43,822 nucleotides of DNA, from positions 1 through 43,822 of the forward strand of contig JARLIS010000002.1 in assembly GCA_031291615.1 (NCBI GenBank). Direction: 5' to 3'. Position 1 is the first letter of the stretch. Every line of letters starts with the position of its first letter. The DNA is from Parvibaculum sp. Lineage in GTDB: Bacteria > Pseudomonadota > Alphaproteobacteria > Parvibaculales > Parvibaculaceae. Under the pieces are notes generated by a model, which saw only the letters and a list, made by a program, of their open reading frames with translations, searched no databases and was not told the DNA's origin. Below, in pieces: positions 1 to 7,854 of this stretch. The translations under genes and the position numbers were made by a program.

Positions 1-102
1 GGCGCCAAGGGTGCTGCCGCCGGTGCCAAGGGCGCCGCGGCGCCTGCAGCCGGCGCGAAGGCGCCCGCCGCCGGTGCGAAGGCGCCTGCGGGCAAGAAGT
101 AA
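1..102 (+). CDS. rplY: 50S ribosomal protein L25/CTC family, C-terminal tail (partial)
   Basis: The open frame entering from the left edge encodes only a low-complexity tail of Gly, Ala, Lys and Pro (repeated GAKGAAA and GAKAPAA units) and ends with GKK and TAA. Alphaproteobacterial L25 (CTC-type, 5S rRNA-binding) proteins often carry such an Ala/Lys-rich extension, and rplY commonly lies just upstream of pth and ychF, as here. No folded domain is visible, so the call rests on tail composition and gene order. The coding part of the domain lies outside the window. Confidence 0.7.
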   Translation, partial: GAKGAAAGAKGAAAPAAGAKAPAAGAKAPAGKK

Positions 103-126
103 TACGGGCGTCGGGGAGCGCGGGCG

Positions 127-759
127 ATGTTGCTGCTCGTGGGCCTCGGCAATCCCGGCCCCCAATACGCCTTCAACAGGCACAATATCGGCTTCATGGC
201 GGTGGATGCGATTGTCCACCGCCATTCCTTTTCGCCCTGGCGCTCGCGCTTTCAGGGCATGACGGCGGACGGCACGCTGGGCGGCGAAAAAGTGGTCGCG
301 CTGAAGCCGATGACCTATATGAACGAAAGCGGCCGCTCGGTCGGCGAGGCCATGCGCTTCTTCAAGCTGGAGCCGCGCGACGTCGTCGTCATTCACGACG
401 AACTCGACCTGCCGGCGGGCAAGCTGCGCATCAAGACCGGCGGCGGCGCGGGCGGACATAACGGCATCCGCTCGATCATCCAGCATATCGGCGAGGATTT
501 TCGCCGCGTGCGCATCGGCATCGGCCATCCGGGCTCGAAGGACCGCGTGTTGAGCGCCGTGCTCGGCGACTTCAGCAAGGCGGAAATGAAATGGGTCGAG
601 CCGCTGCTCGACGTGATCGTGGCGGAAGCTCCCCTTCTCGGCGAAGGACGCTTCAACAGCTTCGCCAACCGCGTGCATCTGGCGCTGAACCCGGAACCTG
701 AAAAGCCGGAACCGAAACAGAAGCCGCAAGACGGCACAAAGAAAAACGGAGACGAGTAG
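127..759 (+). CDS. pth: Peptidyl-tRNA hydrolase
   Basis: Cytosolic enzyme that cleaves the ester bond of peptidyl-tRNAs released from stalled ribosomes and so recycles tRNA. The 210-residue protein opens with [13 protein letters not shown], the family signature. It has the expected catalytic residues Asn9, His19 (NRHNIGF) and Asp91 (VIHDELDLP), and the [13 protein letters not shown] loop near residue 105. It is about 20 residues longer than the usual 190 because of a Pro/Lys/Glu-rich tail. The ATG at 127 is preceded by a GGGGAG ribosome binding site. The stop codon is 3 bases before ychF, so the two are almost certainly co-transcribed, probably with rplY. Confidence 0.97.
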   Translation: MLLLVGLGNPGPQYAFNRHNIGFMAVDAIVHRHSFSPWRSRFQGMTADGTLGGEKVVALKPMTYMNESGRSVGEAMRFFKLEPRDVVVIHDELDLPAGKLRIKTGGGAGGHNGIRSIIQHIGEDFRRVRIGIGHPGSKDRVLSAVLGDFSKAEMKWVEPLLDVIVAEAPLLGEGRFNSFANRVHLALNPEPEKPEPKQKPQDGTKKNGDE

Positions 760-762
760 AAG

Positions 763-1872
763 ATGGGTTTCAAATGCGGCATCGTCGGCCTGCCCAATGT
801 CGGCAAGTCCACGCTTTTCAACGCGCTGACGCAGACCGCCGCCGCGCAGGCCGCGAACTATCCCTTCTGCACCATCGAGCCCAATGTCGGTGAGGTGGCG
901 GTGCCCGATCCGCGCCTCGAAACGCTGGCGGCGACCGCCAAGAGCAAGGAAATCATTCCGACGCGCCTCACCTTCGTCGACATCGCCGGCCTCGTGAAAG
1001 GCGCGTCGAAGGGCGAAGGCCTCGGCAACCAGTTCCTCGCCAATATCCGCGAAGTGGACGCCGTCGCCTATGTGCTGCGCTGCTTCGTCGACGACGACAT
1101 CATCCATGTCGAAAAGCGCATCGACCCGCTGGCCGATGCCGAAATCGTCGAGACGGAGCTGATGCTCGCCGATCTCGAAAGTCTGGAAAAGCGCGTGACC
1201 GCGCTCGAGAAAAAGGCCAAGGGCGGCGACAAGGAAGCCAAGCAGCAGGTCGACCTCATCAACATCGCCCTCACCTATCTGCGCGACGGCAAGCCCGCGC
1301 GCTTCGCGGTGAAGGACGGCAAGATTTCCGAGGAGGACGACAAGGCCTGGAAGGGCCTGAACCTGCTCACCTCGAAGCCCGTTCTCTATGTCTGCAACGT
1401 CGATGAAGGTTCGGCCGCGACCGGCAACGAATATTCAAAGCTCGTCGAAGCCCGCGCGAAGGAAGAAGGCGCCGAAAGCGTCATCATCTCGGCGCGCATC
1501 GAAGAGGAACTCGCCCAGCTTCCCGCCGCCGACCGCGCCGAGTTTCTCGAAACGCTGGGCCTTGAAGAGCCGGGCCTCAACCGCCTGATCCATGCGGGCT
1601 ACAAGCTCTTGCATCTCATCACCTACTTCACTGTGGGCCCGAAGGAGACGCGCGCCTGGACCATCACTGCAGGCACGCGCGGACCCAAGGCCGCCGGTGT
1701 CATCCATACCGATTTCGAGAAGGGCTATATCCGCGCTGAAACCATCGCCTATGACGACTACGTCACGCTGGGCGGCGAACAGGGCGCGAAGACGGCGGGC
1801 AAGATGCGCGCCGAGGGCAAGGAATATGTCGTGCAGGACGGCGACGTGCTGCACTTCCTCTTCAACACCTGA
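763..1872 (+). CDS. ychF: Redox-regulated ATPase YchF (Obg-related)
   Basis: Universal P-loop NTPase of the TRAFAC/Obg group that prefers ATP and associates with ribosomes; reported roles concern translation and oxidative stress. The 369-residue protein has the G1 loop GLPNVGKST (residues 8-16), the G3 region [20 protein letters not shown], a coiled-coil middle section, and NVDE in place of the GTP-specific NKxD, the usual sign of ATP preference. A C-terminal TGS domain ends in [10 protein letters not shown]. Length is normal. It follows pth by 3 bases, the conserved rplY-pth-ychF order. Peroxide-response genes lie a little downstream, but I see no shared regulation. Confidence 0.97.
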   Translation: MGFKCGIVGLPNVGKSTLFNALTQTAAAQAANYPFCTIEPNVGEVAVPDPRLETLAATAKSKEIIPTRLTFVDIAGLVKGASKGEGLGNQFLANIREVDAVAYVLRCFVDDDIIHVEKRIDPLADAEIVETELMLADLESLEKRVTALEKKAKGGDKEAKQQVDLINIALTYLRDGKPARFAVKDGKISEEDDKAWKGLNLLTSKPVLYVCNVDEGSAATGNEYSKLVEARAKEEGAESVIISARIEEELAQLPAADRAEFLETLGLEEPGLNRLIHAGYKLLHLITYFTVGPKETRAWTITAGTRGPKAAGVIHTDFEKGYIRAETIAYDDYVTLGGEQGAKTAGKMRAEGKEYVVQDGDVLHFLFNT

Positions 1873-1903
1873 CAACGTCAAGACAGCAACAGGGAGAAGT
1901 CGA

Positions 1904-2581
1904 ATGTCGCATAAGGGCCAGATGATCACCTTGAAGAGCGGCGATGGCGCCGACATTCTCTGCTACCACGTCAAGGCCGAGGGCGCGCGGAAAGGCGGCC
2001 TCGTCCTCATCATGGAAATCTTCGGCGTCACCGACCACATCAAGGATCTCTGCGACGGCTATACCGCGCGCGGCTATGACGTTCTCTCGCCGCAGCTCTA
2101 CGACCGGCAGGTCAAGGACTTCAAGGCGACCTACAGCCAGGAAGACATCCAGAAGTCGCTCGAATATCGCGCCAAGACCACGACCGAGAATTTCGTCGGC
2201 GACGTGCAGATGTGCGTCGACAAGCTGAAGGCCGACGGCAACGCCAAGACCTTCATCACCGGCTATTGCTATGGCGGCACGGTGTCATGGGTGGCCGCCT
2301 GCCGCGTCAAGGGCCTCAATGCCGCGTCCTGCTACTATGGCGGCGGCATCAAGGACTTCAACAACGAGAACCCGAAAGTGCCGACCATCTGCCACTTCGG
2401 CGAGAAGGATCACGGCATCCCCATGGACGTCGTCCGCACCATCGAGAAGGCCCACCCCGATGTACCGGTCTATGTCTACGATGCCGACCACGGATTCAAC
2501 TCCGACCGCCGCAACAACTACGACAAGGCCGCCGCCGAACTCGCCCTGAAGCGCACGCTGGAGCTTTTCGAAAAGGCGTAA
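1904..2581 (+). CDS. Dienelactone hydrolase family protein
   Basis: A 225-residue alpha/beta hydrolase of the dienelactone hydrolase (carboxymethylenebutenolidase) family. The nucleophile elbow is GYCYGG, with cysteine in place of serine as in true dienelactone hydrolases. The acid appears in FGEKDHGIP and the histidine in DADHGFN near the C-terminus. MEIFGV near residue 40 matches the strand carrying the conserved Glu that holds the cysteine inactive before substrate binds. No aromatic degradation genes are nearby, so the physiological substrate cannot be named. The start at 1904 follows an AGGGAGAAG ribosome binding site, 31 bases after ychF. Confidence 0.88.
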   Translation: MSHKGQMITLKSGDGADILCYHVKAEGARKGGLVLIMEIFGVTDHIKDLCDGYTARGYDVLSPQLYDRQVKDFKATYSQEDIQKSLEYRAKTTTENFVGDVQMCVDKLKADGNAKTFITGYCYGGTVSWVAACRVKGLNAASCYYGGGIKDFNNENPKVPTICHFGEKDHGIPMDVVRTIEKAHPDVPVYVYDADHGFNSDRRNNYDKAAAELALKRTLELFEKA

Positions 2582-2610
2582 GGCTTCCGGCCGACGCACC
2601 CGCCCACAGT

Positions 2611-2640
2611 GTCATCCCGGCGAAAGCCGGGATCCACCTT
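2611..2640 (+). repeat. Dispersed palindromic repeat (GTCATCCCGGC family)
   Basis: A perfect 8-bp stem, ATCCCGGC at 2614-2621 and GCCGGGAT at 2626-2633, encloses a GAAA loop; the flanks (GTC before, CCACC after) are typical of a repeat scattered between genes in many alphaproteobacteria. It lies 30 bases past the dienelactone hydrolase stop and could act as a transcript-end hairpin, although it lacks a U tract. Confidence 0.7.
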
Positions 2641-2664
2641 CAGCCAAAACGCAGACATACCCCG

Positions 2665-2680
2665 CACAATTCAATTGCGT
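2665..2680 (+). promoter_or_regulatory. Probable OhrR operator upstream of ohrR
   Basis: CACAATTCAATTGCGT matches CACAATTTAATTACGT at 3325-3340 in the ohr promoter at 14 of 16 positions and contains the perfect dyad CAATT-C-AATTG. OhrR repressors of other bacteria bind AATT-containing inverted repeats in the promoters of both genes. The site lies about 50 bases upstream of the ohrR start, next to TGCTAATTC, which could be an extended -10. This implies autoregulation. Confidence 0.75.
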
Positions 2681-2729
2681 GCATGCTAATTCGCGCCATA
2701 TTGATGGATGTCCCAACAGAGCGGCGCCC

Positions 2730-3167
2730 ATGACCAGTTCCATCGATCCCCTCCACCTCGACAACCAGCTTTGCTTCGCGCTCTATTCCTCGTCGCTGCT
2801 GCTGACGAAGGCCTACAAGCCGCTGCTTGCCGAGATCGGCCTCACCTATCCGCAATATCTCGCCATGCTGGCGCTGTGGGAGGAGGACAGCGTCACCGTC
2901 GGCACGCTGGGCGCGCGCCTTTTCCTCGATTCGGGCACGCTGACGCCGCTCCTGAAGCGGCTCGAAGCGGCAAAGCTCGTGAAGCGCGTCCGCAGCGACG
3001 CAGATGAGCGCCAGGTCCTCATTCACCTGACCGAGAAGGGCCGCGCGCTGCGCAAATCCGCCGCCACCATCCCCGCCCGCGCCGCCTGCGCGCTGGGCAT
3101 GCCCCTCACCGAACTCGCCAACCTCAAGAAAAAGCTCGAGAAACTGCGGGCCAATCTCGCGGCCTAG
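2730..3167 (+). CDS. ohrR: Organic hydroperoxide sensor, MarR-family repressor OhrR
   Basis: A 145-residue winged-helix MarR protein that represses ohr until an organic hydroperoxide oxidises its reactive cysteine. Cys15 lies in LDNQLCFALYS, and Tyr29 and Tyr40 fall at the positions that position and activate this cysteine in characterised OhrR proteins. The recognition and wing region spans roughly residues 55-98 (SGTLTPLLKRLE, DERQVLIHLT). A second cysteine, Cys120, suggests the 2-Cys subtype that forms an intersubunit disulfide. I chose the ATG at 2730 because the protein then begins like family members; the operator-like site lies upstream, and ohr follows on the same strand after a dispersed repeat with its own promoter. 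Confidence 0.94.
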   Translation: MTSSIDPLHLDNQLCFALYSSSLLLTKAYKPLLAEIGLTYPQYLAMLALWEEDSVTVGTLGARLFLDSGTLTPLLKRLEAAKLVKRVRSDADERQVLIHLTEKGRALRKSAATIPARAACALGMPLTELANLKKKLEKLRANLAA

Positions 3168-3195
3168 GCCCCTCCCCTTCTGCACTCCTGCATTG

Positions 3196-3275
3196 CCGTC
3201 ATGGCCCGACTTGATCGGGCCATCCACCTTGCCTGCCAAAGACGTGGATGCCCCGGACAAGCCGGGGCATGACGG
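3196..3275 (+). repeat. Paired inverted dispersed repeat (composite REP-like element)
   Basis: Two palindromic units face each other: CGTCATGGCCCGAC..ATCCAC at 3198-3227 and GTGGATGCCCCGGAC..ATGACG at 3244-3274. The second is close to the reverse complement of the first, so the whole element can fold into one long cruciform or into two smaller hairpins. It fills most of the ohrR-ohr gap and ends about 45 bases before the ohr promoter. Such bipartite elements are dispersed between genes in alphaproteobacteria. It could insulate the two transcription units. Confidence 0.72.
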
Positions 3276-3319
3276 TAAAAGGGAAAAAGACCAGGGCCAG
3301 GCCAATGCGCATTTTTATA

Positions 3320-3348
3320 TTGTACACAATTTAATTACGTTCTATATG
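3320..3348 (+). promoter_or_regulatory. ohr promoter with OhrR operator in the spacer
   Basis: A -35 element TTGTAC (3320-3325), a 17-bp spacer and a -10 element TATATG (3343-3348) can be drawn. The motif CACAATTTAATTACGT (3325-3340), shared with the ohrR upstream region, sits almost exactly between them. A repressor bound there would block RNA polymerase. The ohr start codon is about 35 bases downstream of the -10. Confidence 0.75.
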
Positions 3349-3383
3349 AATGGAACGTCATCCTCGCCCCAGGGAGAAGCCCA

Positions 3384-3806
3384 ATGAACATCCTCTATAC
3401 CGCCCATGCCACCGCCACCGGCGGACGCACCGGCGAAGCGAAATCCTCCGACGGCCAGCTCGCCGTGAAGCTCGTGACGGTGAAGGAATTGGGCGGTCCC
3501 GGCGGCGACGGCACGAACCCCGAGCAGCTTTTCGCCGCCGGCTATTCGGCCTGCTTCCTCTCCGCGCTGAAGCTTGTCGCGGGCCAGCAGAAGAAGCCCG
3601 TCCCGGCCGCGACCTCCATCACCGCGGATGTCGGCATCGGGCCCAACGACAGCGGCGTCGGCTTCAATCTCGCCGTCACGCTCAATGTCTCGATCCCGGG
3701 CATGGACCGCGCCGAAGCGCAGAAGCTCGTCGAGGCTACCCATCAGGTCTGCCCCTATTCCAACGCCACGCGCGGCAATGTCGACGTGAAACTTGTCATC
3801 GTCTGA
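3384..3806 (+). CDS. ohr: Organic hydroperoxide resistance peroxidase Ohr
   Basis: A 140-residue thiol peroxidase of the Ohr/OsmC family that reduces organic and lipid hydroperoxides, usually with lipoyl-protein electron donors. The two catalytic cysteines are visible as Cys57 (AAGYSACF) and Cys123 (HQVCPYSNATRGN), with the supporting Arg15 (GGRTG) and Glu47 (TNPEQLF). Length is standard. The ATG at 3384 follows GGGAGAA. ohrR lies upstream on the same strand, and a glutathione peroxidase starts 47 bases downstream, so ohr and gpx are probably one transcript induced by organic peroxides through OhrR. Confidence 0.96.
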   Translation: MNILYTAHATATGGRTGEAKSSDGQLAVKLVTVKELGGPGGDGTNPEQLFAAGYSACFLSALKLVAGQQKKPVPAATSITADVGIGPNDSGVGFNLAVTLNVSIPGMDRAEAQKLVEATHQVCPYSNATRGNVDVKLVIV

Positions 3807-3853
3807 CATCCGGTAAAGACTTCATCAGCACCCAACATCGGGGAGACGCCGCC

Positions 3854-4348
3854 ATGGCCGGCAAGGACAAGACCGCCTTCGACTTCGAGTTCAATTCGCT
3901 GAAGGGCAAGCCGATGCCGCTGAGCGCCTTTGCGGGCAATCCGCTGCTCATCGTCAACACGGCGTCGAAATGCGGTTTCACGCCGCAATATGCGGGGCTC
4001 GAAGCCATTTACCGCAAGCACAAGGCCGACGGCCTTGTCGTGCTGGGCGTGCCCTCCAACGACTTCGCCAATCAGGAGCCGGGAAATTCCGGCGAGATCG
4101 AGCAGTTCTGCGAGATCAATTTCGGCGTCGATTTTCCGCTCACCGAGAAGGTGCATGTGAAAGGCGCCGACGCCCACCCGCTCTTCCAGTGGATCGGTGC
4201 GCAGGGCGGCTTTCTGTCCAGGCCGCGCTGGAACTTCTATAAATATCTGATCGGCCGCGACGGCAAGCTCGTCAACTGGTTCGCCAGCGTGACGACGCCG
4301 GAATCGGCAAAGTTCCAGTCCGCCATCGCCAAGCTCGTGAAGAGCTAG
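3854..4348 (+). CDS. Glutathione peroxidase family (cysteine type)
   Basis: A 164-residue non-selenium GPx that reduces hydrogen or organic peroxides with glutathione or, in many bacterial members, thioredoxin. The tetrad is present: Cys40 (TASKCGFTPQY), Gln74 (NDFANQEPG), Trp126 and Asn127 (RWNFYKYL). Cys86 (IEQFCEINF) is near the usual position of the resolving cysteine in thioredoxin-dependent members, so thioredoxin may be the donor (inference). The ATG at 3854 follows GGGAGACG. Its place just after ohr suggests joint peroxide defence. There is no signal peptide, so it acts in the cytosol. Confidence 0.93.
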   Translation: MAGKDKTAFDFEFNSLKGKPMPLSAFAGNPLLIVNTASKCGFTPQYAGLEAIYRKHKADGLVVLGVPSNDFANQEPGNSGEIEQFCEINFGVDFPLTEKVHVKGADAHPLFQWIGAQGGFLSRPRWNFYKYLIGRDGKLVNWFASVTTPESAKFQSAIAKLVKS

Positions 4349-4370
4349 GCCAAACTGTCAGCCGGGGGCC

Positions 4371-5060
4371 ATGCTGAAACAATTCGGGAGCGACATCTGG
4401 ATTGCGGATGGCCCCGCGGTTGCAGTCGCGGGTTTTCACTATCCGACGCGCATGGCGGCGATCAGGCTGGCGAATGGTAGCCTCTTCATCTGCTCGCCCG
4501 TTCACCTCACAAGCGAGCTGCGCGCGGAGGTGGATGCGATTGGCCGCGTAGCGCACATCGTTGCGCCCAACTCGCTGCACCATCTCTATCTTCAGGAATG
4601 GAAGAACGCCTATCCGGCGGCGAAGGTCCATGCGCCGCCGGGCTTACGCGAAAAGCGCAAGGACATCGCCTTCGATTCCGATCTCGGAGATGCGCCCGAC
4701 AAGGATTGGGCGGGCGAAGTCGATCAGGTGCTGGTACGCGGGAGCATGATCACAACCGAGGCCGTGTTCTTTCATGTGAAGAGCGGCACTGTGCTCTTCA
4801 CCGATCTGATCCAGCAGATTCCGCCCGTCCTGCTCTCGGGCTGGCGGGCCATCGTCGCAAAGCTCGACCTCATGACCGGCCCCGAGCCGTCCGTGCCGCG
4901 CAAGTTCCGCCTCACCTTTGTCGGCCGCCGCGCCGCACGGGAAGCCGTGGCGCGCATATTCGCCTGGCCTGCGGAGAAAGTGCTGATGGCCCATGGCGCG
5001 CCCGTGGAGCGGGACGCGCGCGCCTTCCTGCACCGCGCCTTCGGCTGGCTCGCCCGCTAG
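4371..5060 (+). CDS. DUF4336 domain protein (metallo-beta-lactamase-like fold)
   Basis: A 229-residue protein matching the DUF4336 family, which is thought to share the metallo-beta-lactamase fold. Features include the opening MLKQFGSDIWIADGP, a strand-turn HIVAPNSLHHLYL in place of the usual HxHxDH metal motif, a FTDLIQQIP segment, and VLMAHGAPVERD near the end, which resembles the late histidine of that fold. The canonical zinc motif is degenerate, so hydrolase activity is unproven. It starts 22 bases after gpx and may be its last operon partner. Its TAG overlaps the stop codon of the convergent FGE gene in a shared CTAG. Confidence 0.8.
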   Translation: MLKQFGSDIWIADGPAVAVAGFHYPTRMAAIRLANGSLFICSPVHLTSELRAEVDAIGRVAHIVAPNSLHHLYLQEWKNAYPAAKVHAPPGLREKRKDIAFDSDLGDAPDKDWAGEVDQVLVRGSMITTEAVFFHVKSGTVLFTDLIQQIPPVLLSGWRAIVAKLDLMTGPEPSVPRKFRLTFVGRRAAREAVARIFAWPAEKVLMAHGAPVERDARAFLHRAFGWLAR

Positions 5061-6052
5061 GGCGCGGCTGCCTCGAGGATCGTGCGGAAGCCGAGATGGC
5101 TCGCGGCGAGATCGGATTCCTGTCCCTGCCGCGAGCCCGCGCGATAGCGCAGGCAATAATTCGGCGCGCAGAGATACGACCCGCCCTTGATGACGCGGCG
5201 CTTCGGATCGGGCGTGGCCCCTGCCCGCGCTGTATAGAAGTCCGACGTCCACTGCCAGGCATTGCCGATCATGTCGTAAAGGCCGAAGCCGTTCGGCTTG
5301 AAGCAGCCGACAGGCGCAAGCCCGACAAAACCGTCTTCGCCCGTATTGAGCACGGGGAAGACGCCTTGCCATGTATTGGCCTCGCGCGGCTGGTCGTGCA
5401 TCGCGGTCGGACGCGGATCGCCGCCGCGCGCCGCCCATTCCCACTGCTCTTCATTGGGGAGCGTCCGCCCCTTCCAGCGCGCATAGGCGAGCGCATCTTC
5501 ATAGGCGACGGCTACCACGGGAAAAGCGCCATGCCCCTCGATGGAGGTCTGCGGCCCGCCCGGATGGCGCCAGTTCGCGCCGGGAATATATTGCCACCAC
5601 TGGCTGATATCGCCGCTGCCATCGACCGAATTCGGCATGACGAAGACGACCGCGCCGGGCTTCAGCATCTCGGGCGGAAGCTCGGGATGCTTCGTGGGGT
5701 CTACCGGCCGCTCGGCAACCGTGACATAGCCCGTCGCCTTCACGAAGGCGGCGAACTCGTCATTGGTGACGTCGTGACGGTCGATCCAGAAACCATCCAC
5801 CTTCGCCTCGCGGATCGGCGCCTCCTCCGCATAAACCGTATCGCCCATGGCGAAGGTGCCCGCCGGCACCCACACCATGCCCGGATGCGGCCCGCCTGCG
5901 TCAAGCGCGGGATCGAGACATTGCTTCGGCTCGACGCGGGCGAGCGTTACCGCCCGCTTTCCGCCATCGACCCAGAGCCAGGCGCCCGCCGCGGCGAGCG
6001 CAAGGACGCAAGCCGCGACAATCGCCAGAAGTCTCGAACGCTTCATCGTCAT
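5057..6052 (-). CDS. Formylglycine-generating enzyme (SUMF1/FGE family), membrane-anchored
   Basis: Oxygen-dependent enzyme that oxidises the cysteine of a CxPxR sulfatase motif to formylglycine. The 331-residue protein has an N-terminal hydrophobic helix after a basic start (residues 8-28), then the FGE-sulfatase domain from GMVWVPAGTFAMGD (58-71) to HLGFRTIL. The two active-site cysteines of genuine FGEs are present, Cys295 and Cys300, in GGSYLCAPNYCLRYR, so this is not merely an FGE-like protein. It starts 4 bases after the sulfatase stop and must be co-transcribed with it. I prefer the ATG at 6052; the ATG at 6046 is equally possible. The basic start predicts a periplasmic catalytic domain, which is unusual because bacterial FGE is generally considered to act before export. 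Confidence 0.92.
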   Translation of the reverse strand: MTMKRSRLLAIVAACVLALAAAGAWLWVDGGKRAVTLARVEPKQCLDPALDAGGPHPGMVWVPAGTFAMGDTVYAEEAPIREAKVDGFWIDRHDVTNDEFAAFVKATGYVTVAERPVDPTKHPELPPEMLKPGAVVFVMPNSVDGSGDISQWWQYIPGANWRHPGGPQTSIEGHGAFPVVAVAYEDALAYARWKGRTLPNEEQWEWAARGGDPRPTAMHDQPREANTWQGVFPVLNTGEDGFVGLAPVGCFKPNGFGLYDMIGNAWQWTSDFYTARAGATPDPKRRVIKGGSYLCAPNYCLRYRAGSRQGQESDLAASHLGFRTILEAAAP

Positions 6053-6056
6053 CCCG

Positions 6057-7724
6057 TCAATTCGCCCAGTAGATATATTCGTCGTCGGGCTTGTCCGGGA
6101 ACCTGTCCGGATTTTCCGGATGGTCGATCGCAACCGGCGCTTCGGCGAGAGCGGGCCAGAGCGGCTTGTGCTGCTCGGCGTCGATGCCGGCGAGAACACC
6201 CATCAGCTCCTTCAGCTTGTCGGGATCGCTGTCGGCAAGGTTCTTGTGCTCCAGCGGATCGTCCTTGAGGTTGAAGAGCCAGTTCTTCTTGGGCCGCTCC
6301 GAAACCTGCAACTTCCAGTCGCCGTCGAGCAGCGTCTTGTAGTCGCCCGAGCGCCAGAAGAGCGTCTGGTGCGGACGCCCGGCTTGCTTGCCCTCCATGA
6401 AGGGAATGAGGTTGACGCCGTCGATTACCCTGTCCGTCGGCATTGCGGCGCCCGCCACACCCGCTGCGGTGGCGAACATGTCGACATGGGCCACAGGCTC
6501 GGCATATTTCACGCCCTTGGGCAGCACGCCCGGCCACTTCATGAAATAGGGCACGTGAATGCCGCCTTCGAAGAAGGTCGCCTTCCAGCCGCGATAGGGC
6601 TTGTTGATCTCCGGCAGCCCGATGTAATGCGCGCCGCCATTGTCGCTGGTGAAGATGACCAGCGTATTGTCGTCGAGCCCCTGATCCTTCAGCGCCTGAA
6701 GCACGCGGCCGACATTGCGGTCGAGCGCGCGGATCATGGCGGCGTAAACGCGAAGCTCGTGATCCTTGATCATCGGCAGCGCGTCATAGTCTTCCTGCGT
6801 CGCCTGCAGCGGCGTATGCGGCGCGTTGAAGGCGAGATACATGAAGAACGGACGGTTCCTGTTCGCCTTGATCGCCTCCACCGCCTGCTTGCCGAGATAG
6901 TCGGTCATATATTCCGGCGGATGGAAGCGCGGTCCGCCATCCTTGCTGACGGCGAAGGGAAGCGCCGCCCAGAGGAACTTGTCGATCGGATCCCAGGCCT
7001 GCTTGGCCTGCTGGATGCCGGGCGCGCCGTCCGGCGCATACATCTGCCCGCCGAGCAGGAAGCCGAGGGACTCATCGAAACCCTGCTGCTGCGGCTGCAT
7101 TTCCGGCAACTCGCCCAGATGCCACTTGCCGAACATCATGGTGTGGTAGCCCTGCTTTTGCAGGAGCTTGCCGATGGTGATCTCGCTATGCGGCATGCCC
7201 ATCTGCGCGACGGGAATGTTCTCCGCCTCGCGCTCCGAGAAATAGATGCCCTTGCGGCCGCCATAGATCGTCTCGCCGATCATCTTCTCGAAGACGGGAT
7301 GCGTCGGCGTGAACTCGAATCCGAAGCGCGTCGCATAGCGCCCCGTCATGATCGCGGCGCGCGACGGCGCGCAGGTCGCATTGCCCGCATAGCCGTTGAC
7401 GAGATCGACGCCGTCCGCCGCGATGGAATTGATATTGGGCGTGGGCACCGCGCCGCCCGCAACGCCGCCGCCATTGAGCGTGATGTCGTTGTAGCCGAGA
7501 TCGTCGGCGAGAATGAGCACGATGTTGGGCGGCCGCTTGCCGGCGGGCGCGGTCTCCGGACCCTGCTGCCAGACGACATCCCGCGCCGGCCCGATGTCGC
7601 GCTGCTGGATCGAGGCGATGATCCGCATCATGGTGACCGGGTTCTGCTTCAGAAAGAGAACGCCGCCGCCCGCAACGACCAAAAGAACGGCAAGCGCCGC
7701 CGCGCCCCATTTGAGCAACTTCAT
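6057..7724 (-). CDS. Sulfatase (arylsulfatase type I, formylglycine-dependent)
   Basis: A 555-residue alkaline-phosphatase-superfamily sulfate ester hydrolase. An N-terminal hydrophobic segment (residues 5-25, LLKWGAAALAVLLVVAGGG) is a signal or anchor, so the enzyme should be periplasmic. The metal-site aspartates appear in ILADDLGYND (Asp74, Asp75). The maturation motif is a perfect CxPxR, Cys118-APSR, followed by AAIMTGRY. GKWHLG and FTSDNGGAHY provide the later active-site Lys/His and Asp/Asn. The C-terminal part is of arylsulfatase A type. The matching FGE follows directly. The substrate is unknown: no sulfated-polysaccharide or choline-sulfate genes are close. The start at 7724 has a strong GGGGAGGGG ribosome binding site. 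Confidence 0.94.
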   Translation of the reverse strand: MKLLKWGAAALAVLLVVAGGGVLFLKQNPVTMMRIIASIQQRDIGPARDVVWQQGPETAPAGKRPPNIVLILADDLGYNDITLNGGGVAGGAVPTPNINSIAADGVDLVNGYAGNATCAPSRAAIMTGRYATRFGFEFTPTHPVFEKMIGETIYGGRKGIYFSEREAENIPVAQMGMPHSEITIGKLLQKQGYHTMMFGKWHLGELPEMQPQQQGFDESLGFLLGGQMYAPDGAPGIQQAKQAWDPIDKFLWAALPFAVSKDGGPRFHPPEYMTDYLGKQAVEAIKANRNRPFFMYLAFNAPHTPLQATQEDYDALPMIKDHELRVYAAMIRALDRNVGRVLQALKDQGLDDNTLVIFTSDNGGAHYIGLPEINKPYRGWKATFFEGGIHVPYFMKWPGVLPKGVKYAEPVAHVDMFATAAGVAGAAMPTDRVIDGVNLIPFMEGKQAGRPHQTLFWRSGDYKTLLDGDWKLQVSERPKKNWLFNLKDDPLEHKNLADSDPDKLKELMGVLAGIDAEQHKPLWPALAEAPVAIDHPENPDRFPDKPDDEYIYWAN

Positions 7725-7769
7725 GAGCCCCTCCCCGGTTCCCGCATCCGGATCGATCTCCGGCGCGAT

Positions 7770-7819
7770 TTAATGTCTTCCATTAACGCCAACATAACGC
7801 GGGCCCGCACGGCTGGCAA
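7770..7819 (-). promoter_or_regulatory. Sulfatase-FGE promoter with perfect dyad at the start site
   Basis: Reading the minus strand, TTGCCA (7819-7814), a 17-bp spacer and TATGTT (7796-7791) form a fair sigma70-type promoter. The predicted start site, near 7784, falls inside a perfect inverted repeat, TTAATG-N5-CATTAA (7770-7786). A dyad over the start site is the classic position of a repressor operator. The sulfatase start codon is 46 bases further on. The regulator is not identifiable in the window. Confidence 0.55.
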
Positions 7820-7854
7820 CCCAATAAACATCTCGTGAAATCAATGCGTTCCGG

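Noticed and set aside
5847..7838. A 663-codon plus-strand frame opposite the sulfatase and FGE
   Set aside because: It is the complement of two well-conserved genes, and its residues form no recognisable domain.
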